Origin: Solicola gregarius
GTDB taxonomy: Bacteria; Actinomycetota; Actinomycetes; Propionibacteriales; Nocardioidaceae
DNA length: 64,000 nucleotides
Assembly: GCF_025790165.1 (NCBI RefSeq)
Contig: NZ_CP094970.1
Location: forward strand, 186,001-250,000
Direction of reading: 5' to 3'
A model generated the notes under the pieces. That model searched no databases, was not told the DNA's origin, and worked only from the letters and a program-made list of their open reading frames with translations. Positions 26,051-34,993 of this stretch are shown in pieces. Position 1 is the stretch's first letter. Every line of letters starts with the position of its first letter. The position numbers were made by a program, and so were the translations under genes.

Positions 26051-27118
26051 ATGGATCATCCGCTCGCACCCGAGACTGTCGCCGTCACGGCCGGCCGGCC
26101 GCCGCTCGAACCCGACGCGCCGCTCAACGCACCGCTCACACCGGCCAGTACGTACGTCGCCGGCGGGTCGATGGAGTACGGCCGCTACGGCAACCCGACC
26201 TGGGAGGCGTTCGAGGAGGTGCTCGGCCGGCTCGAGGCCGGCCGCGCGCTCACGTTCGCGAGCGGCCTCGCCGCGGTCAGCGCGATCGTCGACCTGATCG
26301 CTCCGGGCGAGAAGATCGTCGTACCGCGACACGCGTACCTCGGCGTGCTGACCATCATGGCCGAACGCGAGCAACGCGGGCTGCTGAACGTCGCCAGGGT
26401 CGACGTGGAGGACACCGAGCAGGTCGTCGCCGCGTGCGACGACGCTGCGATCGTCTGGCTCGAGTCGCCGACCAACCCGATGCTCGAGGTCGCCGACATC
26501 GAGACGATCGCTGCCGCGGGGCACGAAGCGGGCGCGCGGGTCGTGGTCGACAACACGTTCGCCACGCCGCTCGTCCAGCGCCCGCTCGAGCTGGGCGCCG
26601 ACATCGTGCTCCACTCGGCCACGAAGTACCTCGCCGGACACAGCGACGCGGTCCTCGGTGCCGTCGTCAGCCGCGACGACGACGTGCACACCGCACTGGA
26701 CGAGCGACGCCGCACCCTGGGCTCCGTTCCCGGCGTGCTCGAGTCGTGGCTGGCCGCGCGCGGCGTACGCACGCTGCATCTGCGTCTCGAGCGCTCCCAG
26801 GCCAATGCGGCCGAGCTCGCACACCGCCTCGAAGCGCACGACGCGACCGAGAAGGTGCGCTACCCCGGTTTCGGTTCGATGATCGCGATCGAGGTACGCG
26901 GCGGCGCGGCGGCCGCGGACCTGCTGACACGGTCGACCTCGCTGTGGGTACACGCCACGAGCCTCGGCGGGGTCGAGTCGACCTGGGAGCGGCGGCGCCG
27001 TTGGGCGTCCGAGCCCGAGACGGTGCCGGAGAACCTCATCCGGATGTCGGTCGGTGTCGAGAACGTCGACGACCTGTGGCGGGACCTCGAGGCAGCACTG
27101 GGTGGCCTGTCCGGCTGA
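26051..27118 (+). CDS. Cys/Met-metabolism PLP-dependent enzyme (cystathionine gamma-lyase/synthase family)
   Basis: 355 aa from the ATG at 26051, which lies 6 nt after CACAAT with no Shine-Dalgarno (probably leaderless). Fold-type I features: YGRYGNPTWEAFEEVLGRLE, ALTFASGLAAVSAI, VVVDNTFATPLVQRPLELGAD and the PLP lysine in LHSATKYLAGHSD. The C-terminus GVESTWERRRRW contains the family's LGGVEST. Substrate is not fixed by sequence; cystathionine cleavage is likely, and methionine gamma-lyase is possible. Confidence 0.88.
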   Translation: MDHPLAPETVAVTAGRPPLEPDAPLNAPLTPASTYVAGGSMEYGRYGNPTWEAFEEVLGRLEAGRALTFASGLAAVSAIVDLIAPGEKIVVPRHAYLGVLTIMAEREQRGLLNVARVDVEDTEQVVAACDDAAIVWLESPTNPMLEVADIETIAAAGHEAGARVVVDNTFATPLVQRPLELGADIVLHSATKYLAGHSDAVLGAVVSRDDDVHTALDERRRTLGSVPGVLESWLAARGVRTLHLRLERSQANAAELAHRLEAHDATEKVRYPGFGSMIAIEVRGGAAAADLLTRSTSLWVHATSLGGVESTWERRRRWASEPETVPENLIRMSVGVENVDDLWRDLEAALGGLSG

Positions 27119-27151
27119 GGTCTGCCCCACGCGCCCTCGCGTGGCGCGCGG

Positions 27152-27553
27152 TCACGCCTCCGGAACGAGAAGTGCGCCGGTCGGTGCCTTTGCCGCGAGC
27201 GCCCGATCCAGTGTGGCGAGGGTGGCGCCCTTCTCCAGTGCCAGACTGAGCAGATACGCGTCCGTCACCTCACGATGCCCTCGAGCCTCGTCGAGGTGTG
27301 CGTCCGCGTACGACATCTCGTCTGCCCAGAACGCGCATCCCGCCCGTGCATGAACTCCGCGGATCACCTGCTGAGCCGCCGATGATCGTTCGCCGATACG
27401 TACGAGAAAGCGAACCAGCGCTCCTTCGACGATTGGGCAGACGGCAAAGCTGTCGACGCCGGCAGCCCATGCCGACGACCGCGCATGATGCTCATGTTCG
27501 GCGACGGTCAATGCAATCAACACGTTCGCGTCGAGTAGGTAGGTTGCCGTCAC
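27152..27553 (-). CDS. vapC: VapC-type PIN-domain ribonuclease toxin
   Basis: 133 aa. Acidic PIN residues: LLDANVLIAL (Asp8), IVEGALVRFL (Glu43), and VTDAYLLSLALEKGATLATLDRAL with the C-terminal Asp pair. GTG start overlapping the antitoxin stop (GTGA). The family cleaves tRNA or rRNA when free of antitoxin. Confidence 0.93.
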   Translation of the reverse strand: MTATYLLDANVLIALTVAEHEHHARSSAWAAGVDSFAVCPIVEGALVRFLVRIGERSSAAQQVIRGVHARAGCAFWADEMSYADAHLDEARGHREVTDAYLLSLALEKGATLATLDRALAAKAPTGALLVPEA

Positions 27554-27780
27554 TCGTCGTCCAGGGCAGCTGCGACGTCATCGGTCGTCACCTTGCGCCC
27601 GACGCTGACGACCGGGAACCCCGAGCGCTCATCGGTCGAGATCACCACCGGCTCGTCGAGCTGACCGAGCCCTCGGGCAGCCAGATCAGCAAGCGTCGCG
27701 GACAGTGACTGCCCTCTCGACCGCGCCAGATCCTGTGCACGACGGTGCACAGCAGGAGGAAGGTCGACAGTGGTACGCAT
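27550..27780 (-). CDS. vapB: VapB-type ribbon-helix-helix antitoxin
   Basis: 76 aa. The N-terminal RHH (MRTTVDLPPAVHRRAQDLARSRGQSLSATLADLAARGL) binds DNA; the acidic C-terminus (VTTDDVAAALDDE) should wrap the toxin. TATGAT lies exactly 6 nt before the ATG, so the mRNA is probably leaderless. The promoter overlaps TGCATCA repeats at 27784-27812, the likely autoregulatory operator. Confidence 0.92.
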   Translation of the reverse strand: MRTTVDLPPAVHRRAQDLARSRGQSLSATLADLAARGLGQLDEPVVISTDERSGFPVVSVGRKVTTDDVAAALDDE

Positions 27781-27783
27781 ACC

Positions 27784-27812
27784 TGCATCATACGTGCATC
27801 ACAGCCGATGCA
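27784..27812. promoter_or_regulatory. vapBC promoter/operator
   Basis: TGCATCA repeated directly (27784-27790, 27795-27801) plus an inverted GATGCA (27807-27812). On the minus strand this region includes the -10 TATGAT of vapB. The site ends where the gpsA stop begins. Confidence 0.62.
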
Positions 27813-28826
27813 CTACGCCCACTCCGACTTCGGCTCGCGGGTGATCAGCGACCGCAGCATCTGCTCGGGCGTCAGCTCGCCACGGATGAGCGCCGCTACA
27901 TGGTTCACGATCGGCATGTCGACGCCATGTGCCGCGGCGAGCTCGGCGATCGACTCGCAGGACTTGACGCCCTCGGCGACCTGACGGGTGGAGGCGACGA
28001 CCTCGTCGACACTCATCCCCTTGCCGAGCTTCTCGCCGAACGTGCGGTTGCGCGACAACGGGGAACTACAGCTCGCGACCAGGTCGCCCAGGCCCGCCAA
28101 ACCGGACAGCGTCTTGGGGTCGGCGCCCATCGCGGTGGCAAGCCGACCCGTCTCCGCGAGCCCACGCGTGATCACTGTGGCCTTCGCATTGTCACGGAAG
28201 CCAAGGCCGGTGGCCATCCCGACTGCGAGCGCGATTACATTCTTCGTCGTACCACCGAGTTCGCAGCCGACGACATCGGTGTTGGTGTACGGCCGGAAGG
28301 CCGGGCTGTGGCAGCGCGCCTGTACGCGTTCGGCGACGCTGGAGTCGGCGCATGCGACGACGCTCGCGGCCGGCTCGCGGTGCGCGATCTCGTGCGAGAG
28401 GTTCGGGCCGGTGATGACGGCGATGCGTTCGGGCCCCGCGCCGGTGAGCTCCGCGATCACCTCGCTCATGCGCAGGTGGGTGCCGAGCTCGACCCCCTTC
28501 ATCAGGCTGACGATCACCGCATCGGGCGAGATCAGATGGGCCCACTCCTCGAGGTTCTCGCGCAGTCGCTGCGACGGCACGGCGAGCACCACGAGGTCTG
28601 CACCGTCGAGCACAACGGCCGGGTCGTGGCTCGCCATGATGCCTTCGGGCATGACGATGCCGGGGAGGTACTCGGTGTTCTCCCGCTTGTCGTTGATGGC
28701 GTCGCAGACCTCCTGCCGGCGTCCCCAGAGGTGTACGTCGTTGCCGGCGTCGGACAGCACGAGCGAGAACGCGGTGCCCCACGAGCCGGCTCCGAGCACG
28801 GCGACCATCGGGCGACTCGCGGGCAT
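27813..28826 (-). CDS. gpsA: NAD(P)-dependent glycerol-3-phosphate dehydrogenase
   Basis: 337 aa. Rossmann motif VAVLGAGSWGTAF near residue 9. SLMKGVE, TGPNLSHEIAHREPAA and the catalytic-lysine region GGTTKNVIALAVGMATGLGF are present, with the C-terminal KTLSGLAGLGDLVASCSSPLSRNR. It reduces dihydroxyacetone phosphate to sn-glycerol-3-phosphate for phospholipids. The ATG overlaps the plsC stop (TGATG) with GAGGGAG ahead. Pairing with plsC makes a lipid-precursor operon. Confidence 0.96.
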   Translation of the reverse strand: MPASRPMVAVLGAGSWGTAFSLVLSDAGNDVHLWGRRQEVCDAINDKRENTEYLPGIVMPEGIMASHDPAVVLDGADLVVLAVPSQRLRENLEEWAHLISPDAVIVSLMKGVELGTHLRMSEVIAELTGAGPERIAVITGPNLSHEIAHREPAASVVACADSSVAERVQARCHSPAFRPYTNTDVVGCELGGTTKNVIALAVGMATGLGFRDNAKATVITRGLAETGRLATAMGADPKTLSGLAGLGDLVASCSSPLSRNRTFGEKLGKGMSVDEVVASTRQVAEGVKSCESIAELAAAHGVDMPIVNHVAALIRGELTPEQMLRSLITREPKSEWA

Positions 28827-29590
28827 CAGGACTCCCTCTGTTCTGGATCTTGGCGATCGTCACGCTTGTGCGCGGCCGGGTCGTACGGGTCGGCGGGCGG
28901 CGTCGCCTCGCGGATCTCGCCGAGCAGCCTGCTGATCTCGCGCATCAGTCGGTCGGTCGCCTCTCGTACGGTCGCGGCGGTGACCGGCTGGGCGCGGAGG
29001 TCGTCGAGCGCGAGCGGCGCACCCATCGTGATCCGGATCGTCTTCCGCGGGATCAGATGGGGACGTTTCGTGTACGGATAGAGCACCTCGTGCGAGCCCC
29101 ACTGCGCGACGGGTACGAGTGGGCAGCCGGTCTCGAGTGCGACGCGGGCCGCACCGCTCTTGCCGCGCATCGGCCACAGGTCGGGGTCGCGGCTGATGGT
29201 GCCCTCCGGATAGAAGATCACGCATCCGCCCTCGGACACGGCGTCCTCCGACGCGGCGAACGCCTCGGCGGCCGACCTCGTATTACGAAGCACCGGGATC
29301 TGGCCGCTCACCCGCATGATCCAGCCGAGCACAGGCACGTCGAACAAGGCCTGCTTGGCCAGGAAGCGCGGCGAGACATCGAGGTCGTAGAGGAAGTGCG
29401 AGATCATCAGCGGGTCGATGTGCGCGATGTGGTTGACCGCGAAGATGAAGCCCCCGTCGGGAAGGTTCTCCCCGCCCTTCCAGCGGCGCCGGACGATCAC
29501 CGTCAGAATCGGCCGCAGGAAGAGGCCGATGACCCGAATCGAACGCCACCTGCGCCGTACGTCACGTGCCACCGAAGCTCCTTCGTCCAT
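28826..29590 (-). CDS. 1-acyl-sn-glycerol-3-phosphate acyltransferase (PlsC family)
   Basis: 254 aa. Motif I NHIAHID (NHx4D), motif III YPEGTISRD and motif IV VPVAQWGSHEVL are all seen. An N-terminal hydrophobic stretch (IRVIGLFLRPILTVIV) anchors it. It transfers acyl chains to lysophosphatidate. The C-terminus is a charged tail. It is coupled to gpsA, which makes the glycerol phosphate backbone. Confidence 0.91.
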   Translation of the reverse strand: MDEGASVARDVRRRWRSIRVIGLFLRPILTVIVRRRWKGGENLPDGGFIFAVNHIAHIDPLMISHFLYDLDVSPRFLAKQALFDVPVLGWIMRVSGQIPVLRNTRSAAEAFAASEDAVSEGGCVIFYPEGTISRDPDLWPMRGKSGAARVALETGCPLVPVAQWGSHEVLYPYTKRPHLIPRKTIRITMGAPLALDDLRAQPVTAATVREATDRLMREISRLLGEIREATPPADPYDPAAHKRDDRQDPEQRES

Positions 29591-29688
29591 GTCCAGCGTC
29601 AGTCATAGAGACTAGGCCATCGTTACGGCTCGCTCGGCAGATGCCGCCGCCGCCCGGCCGCTTGCGGGCGTACGGCACAATCGAACGA

Positions 29689-30366
29689 GTGACAGTCGAA
29701 CCGTACGCCGCTTGGTCGGTGATCGTCCCGGCGAAGGCCGCCGATCGCGCCAAGACCCGGCTCGCACCCGCGTATGGCGGTCTGCGGCCCGCGATGGCGC
29801 GCGCGTTCGCACTCGACACCATTCGGGCCGCGGGTGACTGCGACCGCGTGGCGCTCGTCATCGTGGTCAGCGACGACGACGTGCTTGCCGACAAGGTGCG
29901 GGATCGGCACGCAGTCCGGTTGGTCGCCGATCCAGGCCTCGACCTGAACGCCGCGATCCGCGCCGGCGCAGACGTCGCACCGCCCGGAGACCGCGTCGCG
30001 GTCATACCGGCAGACCTTCCCGCGCTCACCGGCCCCACCCTGGCGACCGCCCTCTCCCTCGCCGAGCCGTACGAACGGGCCGTCGTCGCCGATGGCGAGG
30101 GCGTCGGCACCACCTTGCTCAGCGCGCGTACGCCCGCGCGGCTGCGACCGGCGTTCGGCCAAGGGTCGCTCGGCGTGCACAAGGCCGGCGGCGCGGTCGT
30201 TATCGACCTGCGTACCGACTCCGCACTGCGCCGCGACGTCGACGTGCCACGGCACCTGACCGAGGCGGCGATGCTCGGCGTGGGCCCATCGACTCGTCGA
30301 GTCCTCGAACGCCTGCGCAGACGCGAAGAGACCGAGCCCGTGACGGACTCGGCCTCCTCGAGGTGA
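29689..30366 (+). CDS. cofC: 2-phospho-L-lactate/PEP guanylyltransferase (F420 biosynthesis)
   Basis: 225 aa from the GTG at 29689. WSVIVPAKAADRAKTRLAP is the nucleotide-binding loop. RVAVIPADLPALTGPTLATAL holds the metal-binding Asp, and VVADGEGVGTTLLSA and RPAFGQGSLGVHKAGG complete the CofC/FbiD fold. In actinobacteria it activates phosphoenolpyruvate with GTP for coenzyme F420. CACAAT sits 7 nt upstream with no Shine-Dalgarno, so a leaderless start is likely. Confidence 0.9.
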   Translation: MTVEPYAAWSVIVPAKAADRAKTRLAPAYGGLRPAMARAFALDTIRAAGDCDRVALVIVVSDDDVLADKVRDRHAVRLVADPGLDLNAAIRAGADVAPPGDRVAVIPADLPALTGPTLATALSLAEPYERAVVADGEGVGTTLLSARTPARLRPAFGQGSLGVHKAGGAVVIDLRTDSALRRDVDVPRHLTEAAMLGVGPSTRRVLERLRRREETEPVTDSASSR

Positions 30367-30374
30367 CGGCTTCG

Positions 30375-30983
30375 TCAGCGCTTGCGGGCTGTCGCCTTCT
30401 TCGCTGCCGACTTCTTCGCCGCTGACTTCTTCGCGGGCGCCTTCTTGGCAGTGGTCTTCTTCGCGGTGCTCTTCTTCGCTGCGGTCTTCTTGGCGGGCGA
30501 CGCCTTCTTCGTCGTCGCCTTCTTGGCGGGCGCCTTCTTCGCGGCCGTCTTCTTCGCAGGCGACGCCTTCTTGGTCGTCGTCTTCTTCGCGGTGCTCTTC
30601 TTCGCAGCCGACTTCTTCGCGGGCGACGCCTTCTTCGTCGCAGCCTTCTTCGCGGGCGCCTTCTTGGCCGCGGTCTTCTTTGCCACCGTCAGCCTCGGGA
30701 GCTTCTTTGCGCCGGAGACGACGGACTTCAACTCGGCGCCGGCACGGAACTTGGGCACTGCGGTCTTCTTTGCACGTACCCGCTCACCCGTGGCCGGGTT
30801 TCGGACCATCCGCGCCGGTCGTACGACCTTCTCGAATGCACCGAAACCGGTGATGGCAACCTTTTCCCCTTTGCTGACCTCGCGGGTGATCGTGTCGATC
30901 ACCGCGTCGAGCGCCTTGCCCGCTTGCTTCTTGTTGCCCTCGAAGTGGGCCGCGAGCGCTTCAATGAACTGACTCTTGTTCAC
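30375..30983 (-). CDS. HU-family DNA-binding protein with Lys/Ala-rich tail (HupB-like)
   Basis: 202 aa. The first 90 residues are a full HU domain (MNKSQFIEALAAHFEGNKKQAGKAL, VAITGFGAFEKVVRPARMVRNPATGE). The rest consists of AKK/PAKK/TKKASPAKK repeats, the eukaryotic-histone-like tail known from mycobacterial HupB. It compacts and organises the nucleoid. The GTG at 30983 follows GAAGGGAAG. The tail is low-complexity DNA and may vary in length between strains. Confidence 0.95.
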   Translation of the reverse strand: MNKSQFIEALAAHFEGNKKQAGKALDAVIDTITREVSKGEKVAITGFGAFEKVVRPARMVRNPATGERVRAKKTAVPKFRAGAELKSVVSGAKKLPRLTVAKKTAAKKAPAKKAATKKASPAKKSAAKKSTAKKTTTKKASPAKKTAAKKAPAKKATTKKASPAKKTAAKKSTAKKTTAKKAPAKKSAAKKSAAKKATARKR

Positions 30984-31160
30984 TGTCTTCCCTTCCCGTG
31001 AACTCGGCCGAGCGCGCGCCCGACTCACAAGTGACCGTAGGCAAAACATCGCGGCGAGACAATCACCGCACGGCGTTTCGCCATGGTGTGTTGCGATCTG
31101 AGTTAACCATCAAGATCGCCGATGCGCGCGTCGAATCCGAGTCTGGAAGAGATTCGCGTT

Positions 31161-31192
31161 GCTCAGATTCCATGAATAGTTGGAATCTGAGC
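31161..31192 (-). terminator. Hairpin downstream of leuD
   Basis: GCTCAGATTCCA and TGGAATCTGAGC form a perfect 12-bp stem with an 8-nt loop, 7 nt past the leuD stop. There is no T-run, as is usual for actinobacterial terminators. Confidence 0.7.
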
Positions 31193-31198
31193 ATTCGA

Positions 31199-31807
31199 TC
31201 AAACTCCGGAAGTTGTCACGGGCTTGTGCGTAGGCCGATTTGCCTCGTACGCGGCAACTTCGTCGTCATGCGACAAAGTGATCGCAATATCGTCGAGCCC
31301 CTCGAGCAACCGCCAGCGCGTGTAGTCGTCGATGTCGAAGGAGTCTTCGAGCCGATCGGGACCGTCTCCGACCTTGATCGTGCGCTCGACGAGATCGACA
31401 GAGACCTCCGTACCGGGGGCATCCTGAAGCCGTCGCCAGATGCCCTGCACGGTCTTGTCGTCGACCTGCGCGGCGAGCAGTCCGGACTTGCCGGCGTTGC
31501 CACGGAAGATGTCTCCGAAGCGCGGCGAGATGACGACGCGGAACCCGTAGTTCTGCAATGCCCACACGGCATGCTCTCGCGAGGAGCCTGTGCCGAAGTC
31601 GGGTCCGGCGACGAGCACCGTGCCGCTCGCGTACGCCGGATCGTTCAGCACGAACTCGGGATCCTTGCGCCACGCGGAGAAGAGGCCGTCCTCGAAACCC
31701 GATCGCGTGACCCGCTTGAGGTACACGGCGGGGATGATCTGGTCGGTGTCGACGTTGCTCCGCCGCAGCGGAACGCCGACGCCCGTGTGCGTCGCGAACT
31801 TGTCCAT
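31199..31807 (-). CDS. leuD: 3-isopropylmalate dehydratase small subunit
   Basis: 202 aa, normal length. [19 protein letters not shown] at the N-terminus and [34 protein letters not shown] are family signatures. It pairs with LeuC to isomerise 2-isopropylmalate to 3-isopropylmalate in leucine synthesis. It lies 20 nt after leuC and ends at a strong hairpin. Confidence 0.96.
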   Translation of the reverse strand: MDKFATHTGVGVPLRRSNVDTDQIIPAVYLKRVTRSGFEDGLFSAWRKDPEFVLNDPAYASGTVLVAGPDFGTGSSREHAVWALQNYGFRVVISPRFGDIFRGNAGKSGLLAAQVDDKTVQGIWRRLQDAPGTEVSVDLVERTIKVGDGPDRLEDSFDIDDYTRWRLLEGLDDIAITLSHDDEVAAYEANRPTHKPVTTSGV

Positions 31808-31827
31808 GTCAGGTTCTCCTGTGAGGT

Positions 31828-33249
31828 TCAGCTGTTGCTGAGTTGATCGGCGCGAAGGTCTGCGGGCGACGCGAGGTGGCCGAGAACCGCCGTGGCCACT
31901 GCGACCTGCGGAGACACGAGGTGCGTACGCCCGCCCTTCCCCTGCCTACCTTCGAAGTTGCGGTTCGACGTCGACGCGCTGCGCTCGCCGGGCGCGAGCT
32001 GGTCGGGGTTCATACCGAGACACATGGAGCATCCGGCACCGCGCCACTCCGCACCGGCGCTCTTGAAGACGAGGTCGAGGCCCTCGTCCTCGGCCTGCAG
32101 GCGTACCCGTGCCGAGCCGGGCACGACGAGCATCCGGGTGTCCGGATCCACCTTGTGTCCCTCGATGATCTTCGCGGCGGTACGCAGATCCTCCATTCGG
32201 CCGTTGGTGCACGACCCGACGAACACGGTGTCGATCTTGATGTCGCGCAGCGGCGTACCCGGGTCGAGGGCCATGTACTCGAGGGCTCGCTCCGCAGCGA
32301 CGCGCTCGTTCGCGTCCTCGAACTCCTCGGGCGACGGAACAGTCGCGCCGAGCGGCCTTCCCTGGCCGGGGTTCGTACCCCAGGTGACGAAAGGCGTGAG
32401 TGCCGATGCGTCGATCGTTACCTCGCGGTCGAACTCGGCGTCGGGATCCGTTGCGAGGCCGCGCCAGTACGCAACCGCGTCGTCCCACTGGTCGCCCTTC
32501 GGCGCGTGCGCGCGATCCTTCAGGTACGCGAACGTCTTCTCGTCGGGGGCGATCATGCCCGCCTTGGCGCCCCACTCGATCGACATGTTGCAGATCGTCA
32601 TGCGGGCTTCCATCGACAGGTCGCGGATCACGTCGCCGCGGTACTCGACGATGTAGCCCTGTCCGCCGCCCGTCGTCTCCTGAGCGATCAGGGCCAGCAC
32701 GAGGTCCTTCGCCGACACACCGTCGTGCAGCGCACCCTCGACGTTGACGGCCATCGTCTTGGGCCGCGCCTGCGGGAGGGTCTGCGTCGCGAGTACGTGC
32801 TCGACCTCGCTCGTACCGATGCCGAAGGCAAGTGCGCCGAACGCGCCGTGCGTTGACGTGTGGGAGTCACCGCACACGACGGTCGTCCCCGGCTGGGTCA
32901 GACCGAGCTGCGGGCCGATGATGTGCACGATGCCTTGGTCGATGTCGCCGAGTGGCGCGATGCGTACACCGAACTCCTCGCAGTTGCGACGAAGGGTCTC
33001 GACCTGCGTACGCGAGACGGGGTCGGCGATCGGCTTGTCGACGTCGATCGTGGGGATGTTGTGGTCCTCGGTGGCGATCGTGAGGTCCGTACGCCGCACC
33101 GGGCGCCCCGCGAGGCGCAGGCCGTCGAAGGCCTGCGGGCTCGTCACCTCGTGTACGAGGTGGAGGTCGATGAAGAGCAGGTCGGGTTCGCCGGCGGCGC
33201 TCCGCACGACGTGCTCGTCCCAGACCTTCTCTGCGAGGGTTCTGCCCAT
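31828..33249 (-). CDS. leuC: 3-isopropylmalate dehydratase large subunit
   Basis: 473 aa from the ATG at 33249, preceded by AAGGAG. The aconitase fold has the [4Fe-4S] cysteines in [20 protein letters not shown] and [11 protein letters not shown], and [23 protein letters not shown]. It acts with LeuD. The divergent IclR-type gene 83 nt away is the usual regulator of leuCD in actinobacteria. Confidence 0.96.
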   Translation of the reverse strand: MGRTLAEKVWDEHVVRSAAGEPDLLFIDLHLVHEVTSPQAFDGLRLAGRPVRRTDLTIATEDHNIPTIDVDKPIADPVSRTQVETLRRNCEEFGVRIAPLGDIDQGIVHIIGPQLGLTQPGTTVVCGDSHTSTHGAFGALAFGIGTSEVEHVLATQTLPQARPKTMAVNVEGALHDGVSAKDLVLALIAQETTGGGQGYIVEYRGDVIRDLSMEARMTICNMSIEWGAKAGMIAPDEKTFAYLKDRAHAPKGDQWDDAVAYWRGLATDPDAEFDREVTIDASALTPFVTWGTNPGQGRPLGATVPSPEEFEDANERVAAERALEYMALDPGTPLRDIKIDTVFVGSCTNGRMEDLRTAAKIIEGHKVDPDTRMLVVPGSARVRLQAEDEGLDLVFKSAGAEWRGAGCSMCLGMNPDQLAPGERSASTSNRNFEGRQGKGGRTHLVSPQVAVATAVLGHLASPADLRADQLSNS

Positions 33250-33297
33250 CGGTTTGCTCCTTGCCAGAGGTGTGATGCCCGACTCCACGCGTCACAC

Positions 33298-33332
33298 TTG
33301 CATTCCATATTGCGAGACGGCAGTATCGAGGC
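33298..33332 (+). promoter_or_regulatory. Promoter of the IclR gene in the leuC divergent region
   Basis: TTGCAT (-35), 17 bp, CAGTAT (-10), then 6 nt to the ATG at 33333: a leaderless promoter. The AT-rich TCCATATTGCGAGACGG between the boxes is the likely regulator target. Confidence 0.5.
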
Positions 33333-34052
33333 ATGGACAACTCTAGCGGAGTCGGCGTTCTTGATAAAGCCGCACTCGTGCTTACCGCACTCGAGTCTGG
33401 TCCCGCAACGCTCGCGGGCCTGGTGAGCACGACCGGCCTTGCTCGACCGACCGCGCACCGCCTCGCCGTCGCACTCGAGCACCACCGGCTGGTAGCCAGA
33501 GACATGCAGGGGCGCTTCATCCTCGGGCCGCGGCTGTCCGAGCTGTCCGCCGCAGCCGGCGAAGACCGCCTACTCGCTGCAGCGGGCCCGGTGCTCGCCC
33601 GGCTGCGCGACATCACCGGCGAGTCCGCACAGCTGTTTCGCCGACAAGGCGACGTACGCGTGTGCGTCGCGGCGGCGGAGCGACCGACCGGCCTGCGCGA
33701 CACCGTGCCCGTCGGTAGCCAGCTCACCATGTCGGCGGGTTCGGCGGCGCAGATCCTCCTTGCCTGGGAGGATCCCGAGCGCATGAACCGCGGCCTGCAG
33801 AACTCCGCGTTCTCGGCCGCCGCGCTCGCGGGCGTACGCCGCCGTGGCTGGTCCCAGAGCGTCGGTGAGCGCGAGGCGGGAATCGGCTCGGTGTCCGCGT
33901 CCGTCAGATCGCCCTCCGGCAAGGTGATTGCGGCCGTGTCCGTCTCCGGACCGCTCGAGCGACTGTCGCGCCAACCCGGCCGCATCCACGCCCCCGCGGT
34001 CGTCGCGGCCGCCGAACGGCTCACCCAGTCGCTGCGTCGCAGCGGCGACTGA
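33333..34052 (+). CDS. IclR-family regulator (NdgR/LtbR-like) of leucine biosynthesis
   Basis: 239 aa. The N-terminal winged helix has LDKAALVLTALESGPATLAGLVSTTGLARPTAHRLAVAL, and the C-terminal IclR effector domain has MSAGSAAQILLAWEDPERM and GIGSVSASVRSPSGKVIAAVSVSGPLERL. Its place divergent to leuCD matches NdgR of Streptomyces and LtbR of corynebacteria, regulators of leucine and other amino acid pathways. The start is fixed by the leaderless promoter at 33298-33332. Confidence 0.9.
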   Translation: MDNSSGVGVLDKAALVLTALESGPATLAGLVSTTGLARPTAHRLAVALEHHRLVARDMQGRFILGPRLSELSAAAGEDRLLAAAGPVLARLRDITGESAQLFRRQGDVRVCVAAAERPTGLRDTVPVGSQLTMSAGSAAQILLAWEDPERMNRGLQNSAFSAAALAGVRRRGWSQSVGEREAGIGSVSASVRSPSGKVIAAVSVSGPLERLSRQPGRIHAPAVVAAAERLTQSLRRSGD

Positions 34053-34057
34053 GGCGA

Positions 34058-34993
34058 TCAGGCCGAGCGCAGCCGCTCGTACGCGACAGACGCGACGGCG
34101 AGGTCCTGCCAGGACATCCCGGTGCCCTTGAACACCGCGGGTCTGCCGCTCGTACGCGTCGACGTGCCGTTGACGAGGTCACGGAGAGGCACGGTGTCGT
34201 CGATGTCGAGCGCGCCGTCCGCGGCGGCAAGTACGACGTCGCCTGCCTCCCGAAGCGCGGTGTCGTGATCCTCGACGACGACCGTGCTGCGCCCCATCAG
34301 TCCGGAGTCGAGCTCTCGGTGGTCGGGCGTGTGCGCCCCGATCGCAAGCACACACGCGTTCTCGCGTACGAGAGCGCCGTCGAAGAGCGGTGTCTCGGCG
34401 GTGGTGGCGCAGACGATGACATCGGCCTCACGCACGCCGTCGACCGTACCGACCGAGGCATCGAATCCCTTGCCGACAAGGCGTTCGGCAAGGGCGGCAG
34501 CTTTGGTTGCGTCGCGTCCCACGATGTTCACCTCACCGAGTTCGCGGATCGACCCCAACGCGTCGACGTGCCCGCCGCCCTGTGGCCCGGTGCCGAACAC
34601 GACGAGTCGATCGAGGCGCTCGGGCGTGAGGTGGCGCGCCGCCGCGGCCGAGACCGCCGGCGTACGCAACGTGGTGAGTGCAGACCCGTCGAGAAGCGCG
34701 ACGGGCGACAGAGTCGCGGCGTCGAAGAGCACGTAGACGGCTTGGATCCGAGGCAAACCGCGCGCGGGGTTGTCGGGAGCGACGGTCGCGAGCTTCACCC
34801 CGGCATAGGCTCCGCCCGCCGACGGCATCAACAGCAGTTGTCCGGCATCGATCTCCACGAACGAGCGCGCCGGGTCGTCGGCGGGGTCGACGCTTCCGCG
34901 CAAGGCCTCCTCGATGGCGTCGACGGCGGCGGCGTACGGCACGGCGCCCATCACGTCGTCCGCAGTGTAGATCGGCAGGTCGCTGAACGTCAT
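34058..34993 (-). CDS. Ornithine cyclodeaminase / mu-crystallin family (ketimine reductase-like)
   Basis: 311 aa from the ATG at 34993, overlapping the upstream stop (ATGA). DLPIYTADDVMGAVPYAAAVDAIEEAL, GGAYAGVKLATVAPDNPARGLP and the NAD(P) motif VVFGTGPQGGGHVDAL are seen, with the C-terminal GTGMSWQDLAVASVAYE typical of the family. Coupled to a proline racemase-like gene, it probably reduces a cyclic ketimine such as pyrroline-2-carboxylate formed in hydroxyproline or D-proline breakdown (inference). Confidence 0.85.
   Translation of the reverse strand: MTFSDLPIYTADDVMGAVPYAAAVDAIEEALRGSVDPADDPARSFVEIDAGQLLLMPSAGGAYAGVKLATVAPDNPARGLPRIQAVYVLFDAATLSPVALLDGSALTTLRTPAVSAAAARHLTPERLDRLVVFGTGPQGGGHVDALGSIRELGEVNIVGRDATKAAALAERLVGKGFDASVGTVDGVREADVIVCATTAETPLFDGALVRENACVLAIGAHTPDHRELDSGLMGRSTVVVEDHDTALREAGDVVLAAADGALDIDDTVPLRDLVNGTSTRTSGRPAVFKGTGMSWQDLAVASVAYERLRSA

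Noticed and set aside
24754-27249. 831-aa plus-strand frame
   Set aside because: It covers ddl on the opposite strand and a wrong frame of the PLP enzyme; composition is Arg/His/Pro-rich as in shadows.
30400-30700. Separate repeat element in the HU gene
   Set aside because: The low-complexity DNA encodes the in-frame Lys/Ala tail of the HU protein.
31843-32856. Plus-strand frame opposite leuC
   Set aside because: Antisense shadow with no domain pattern; leuC is certain.
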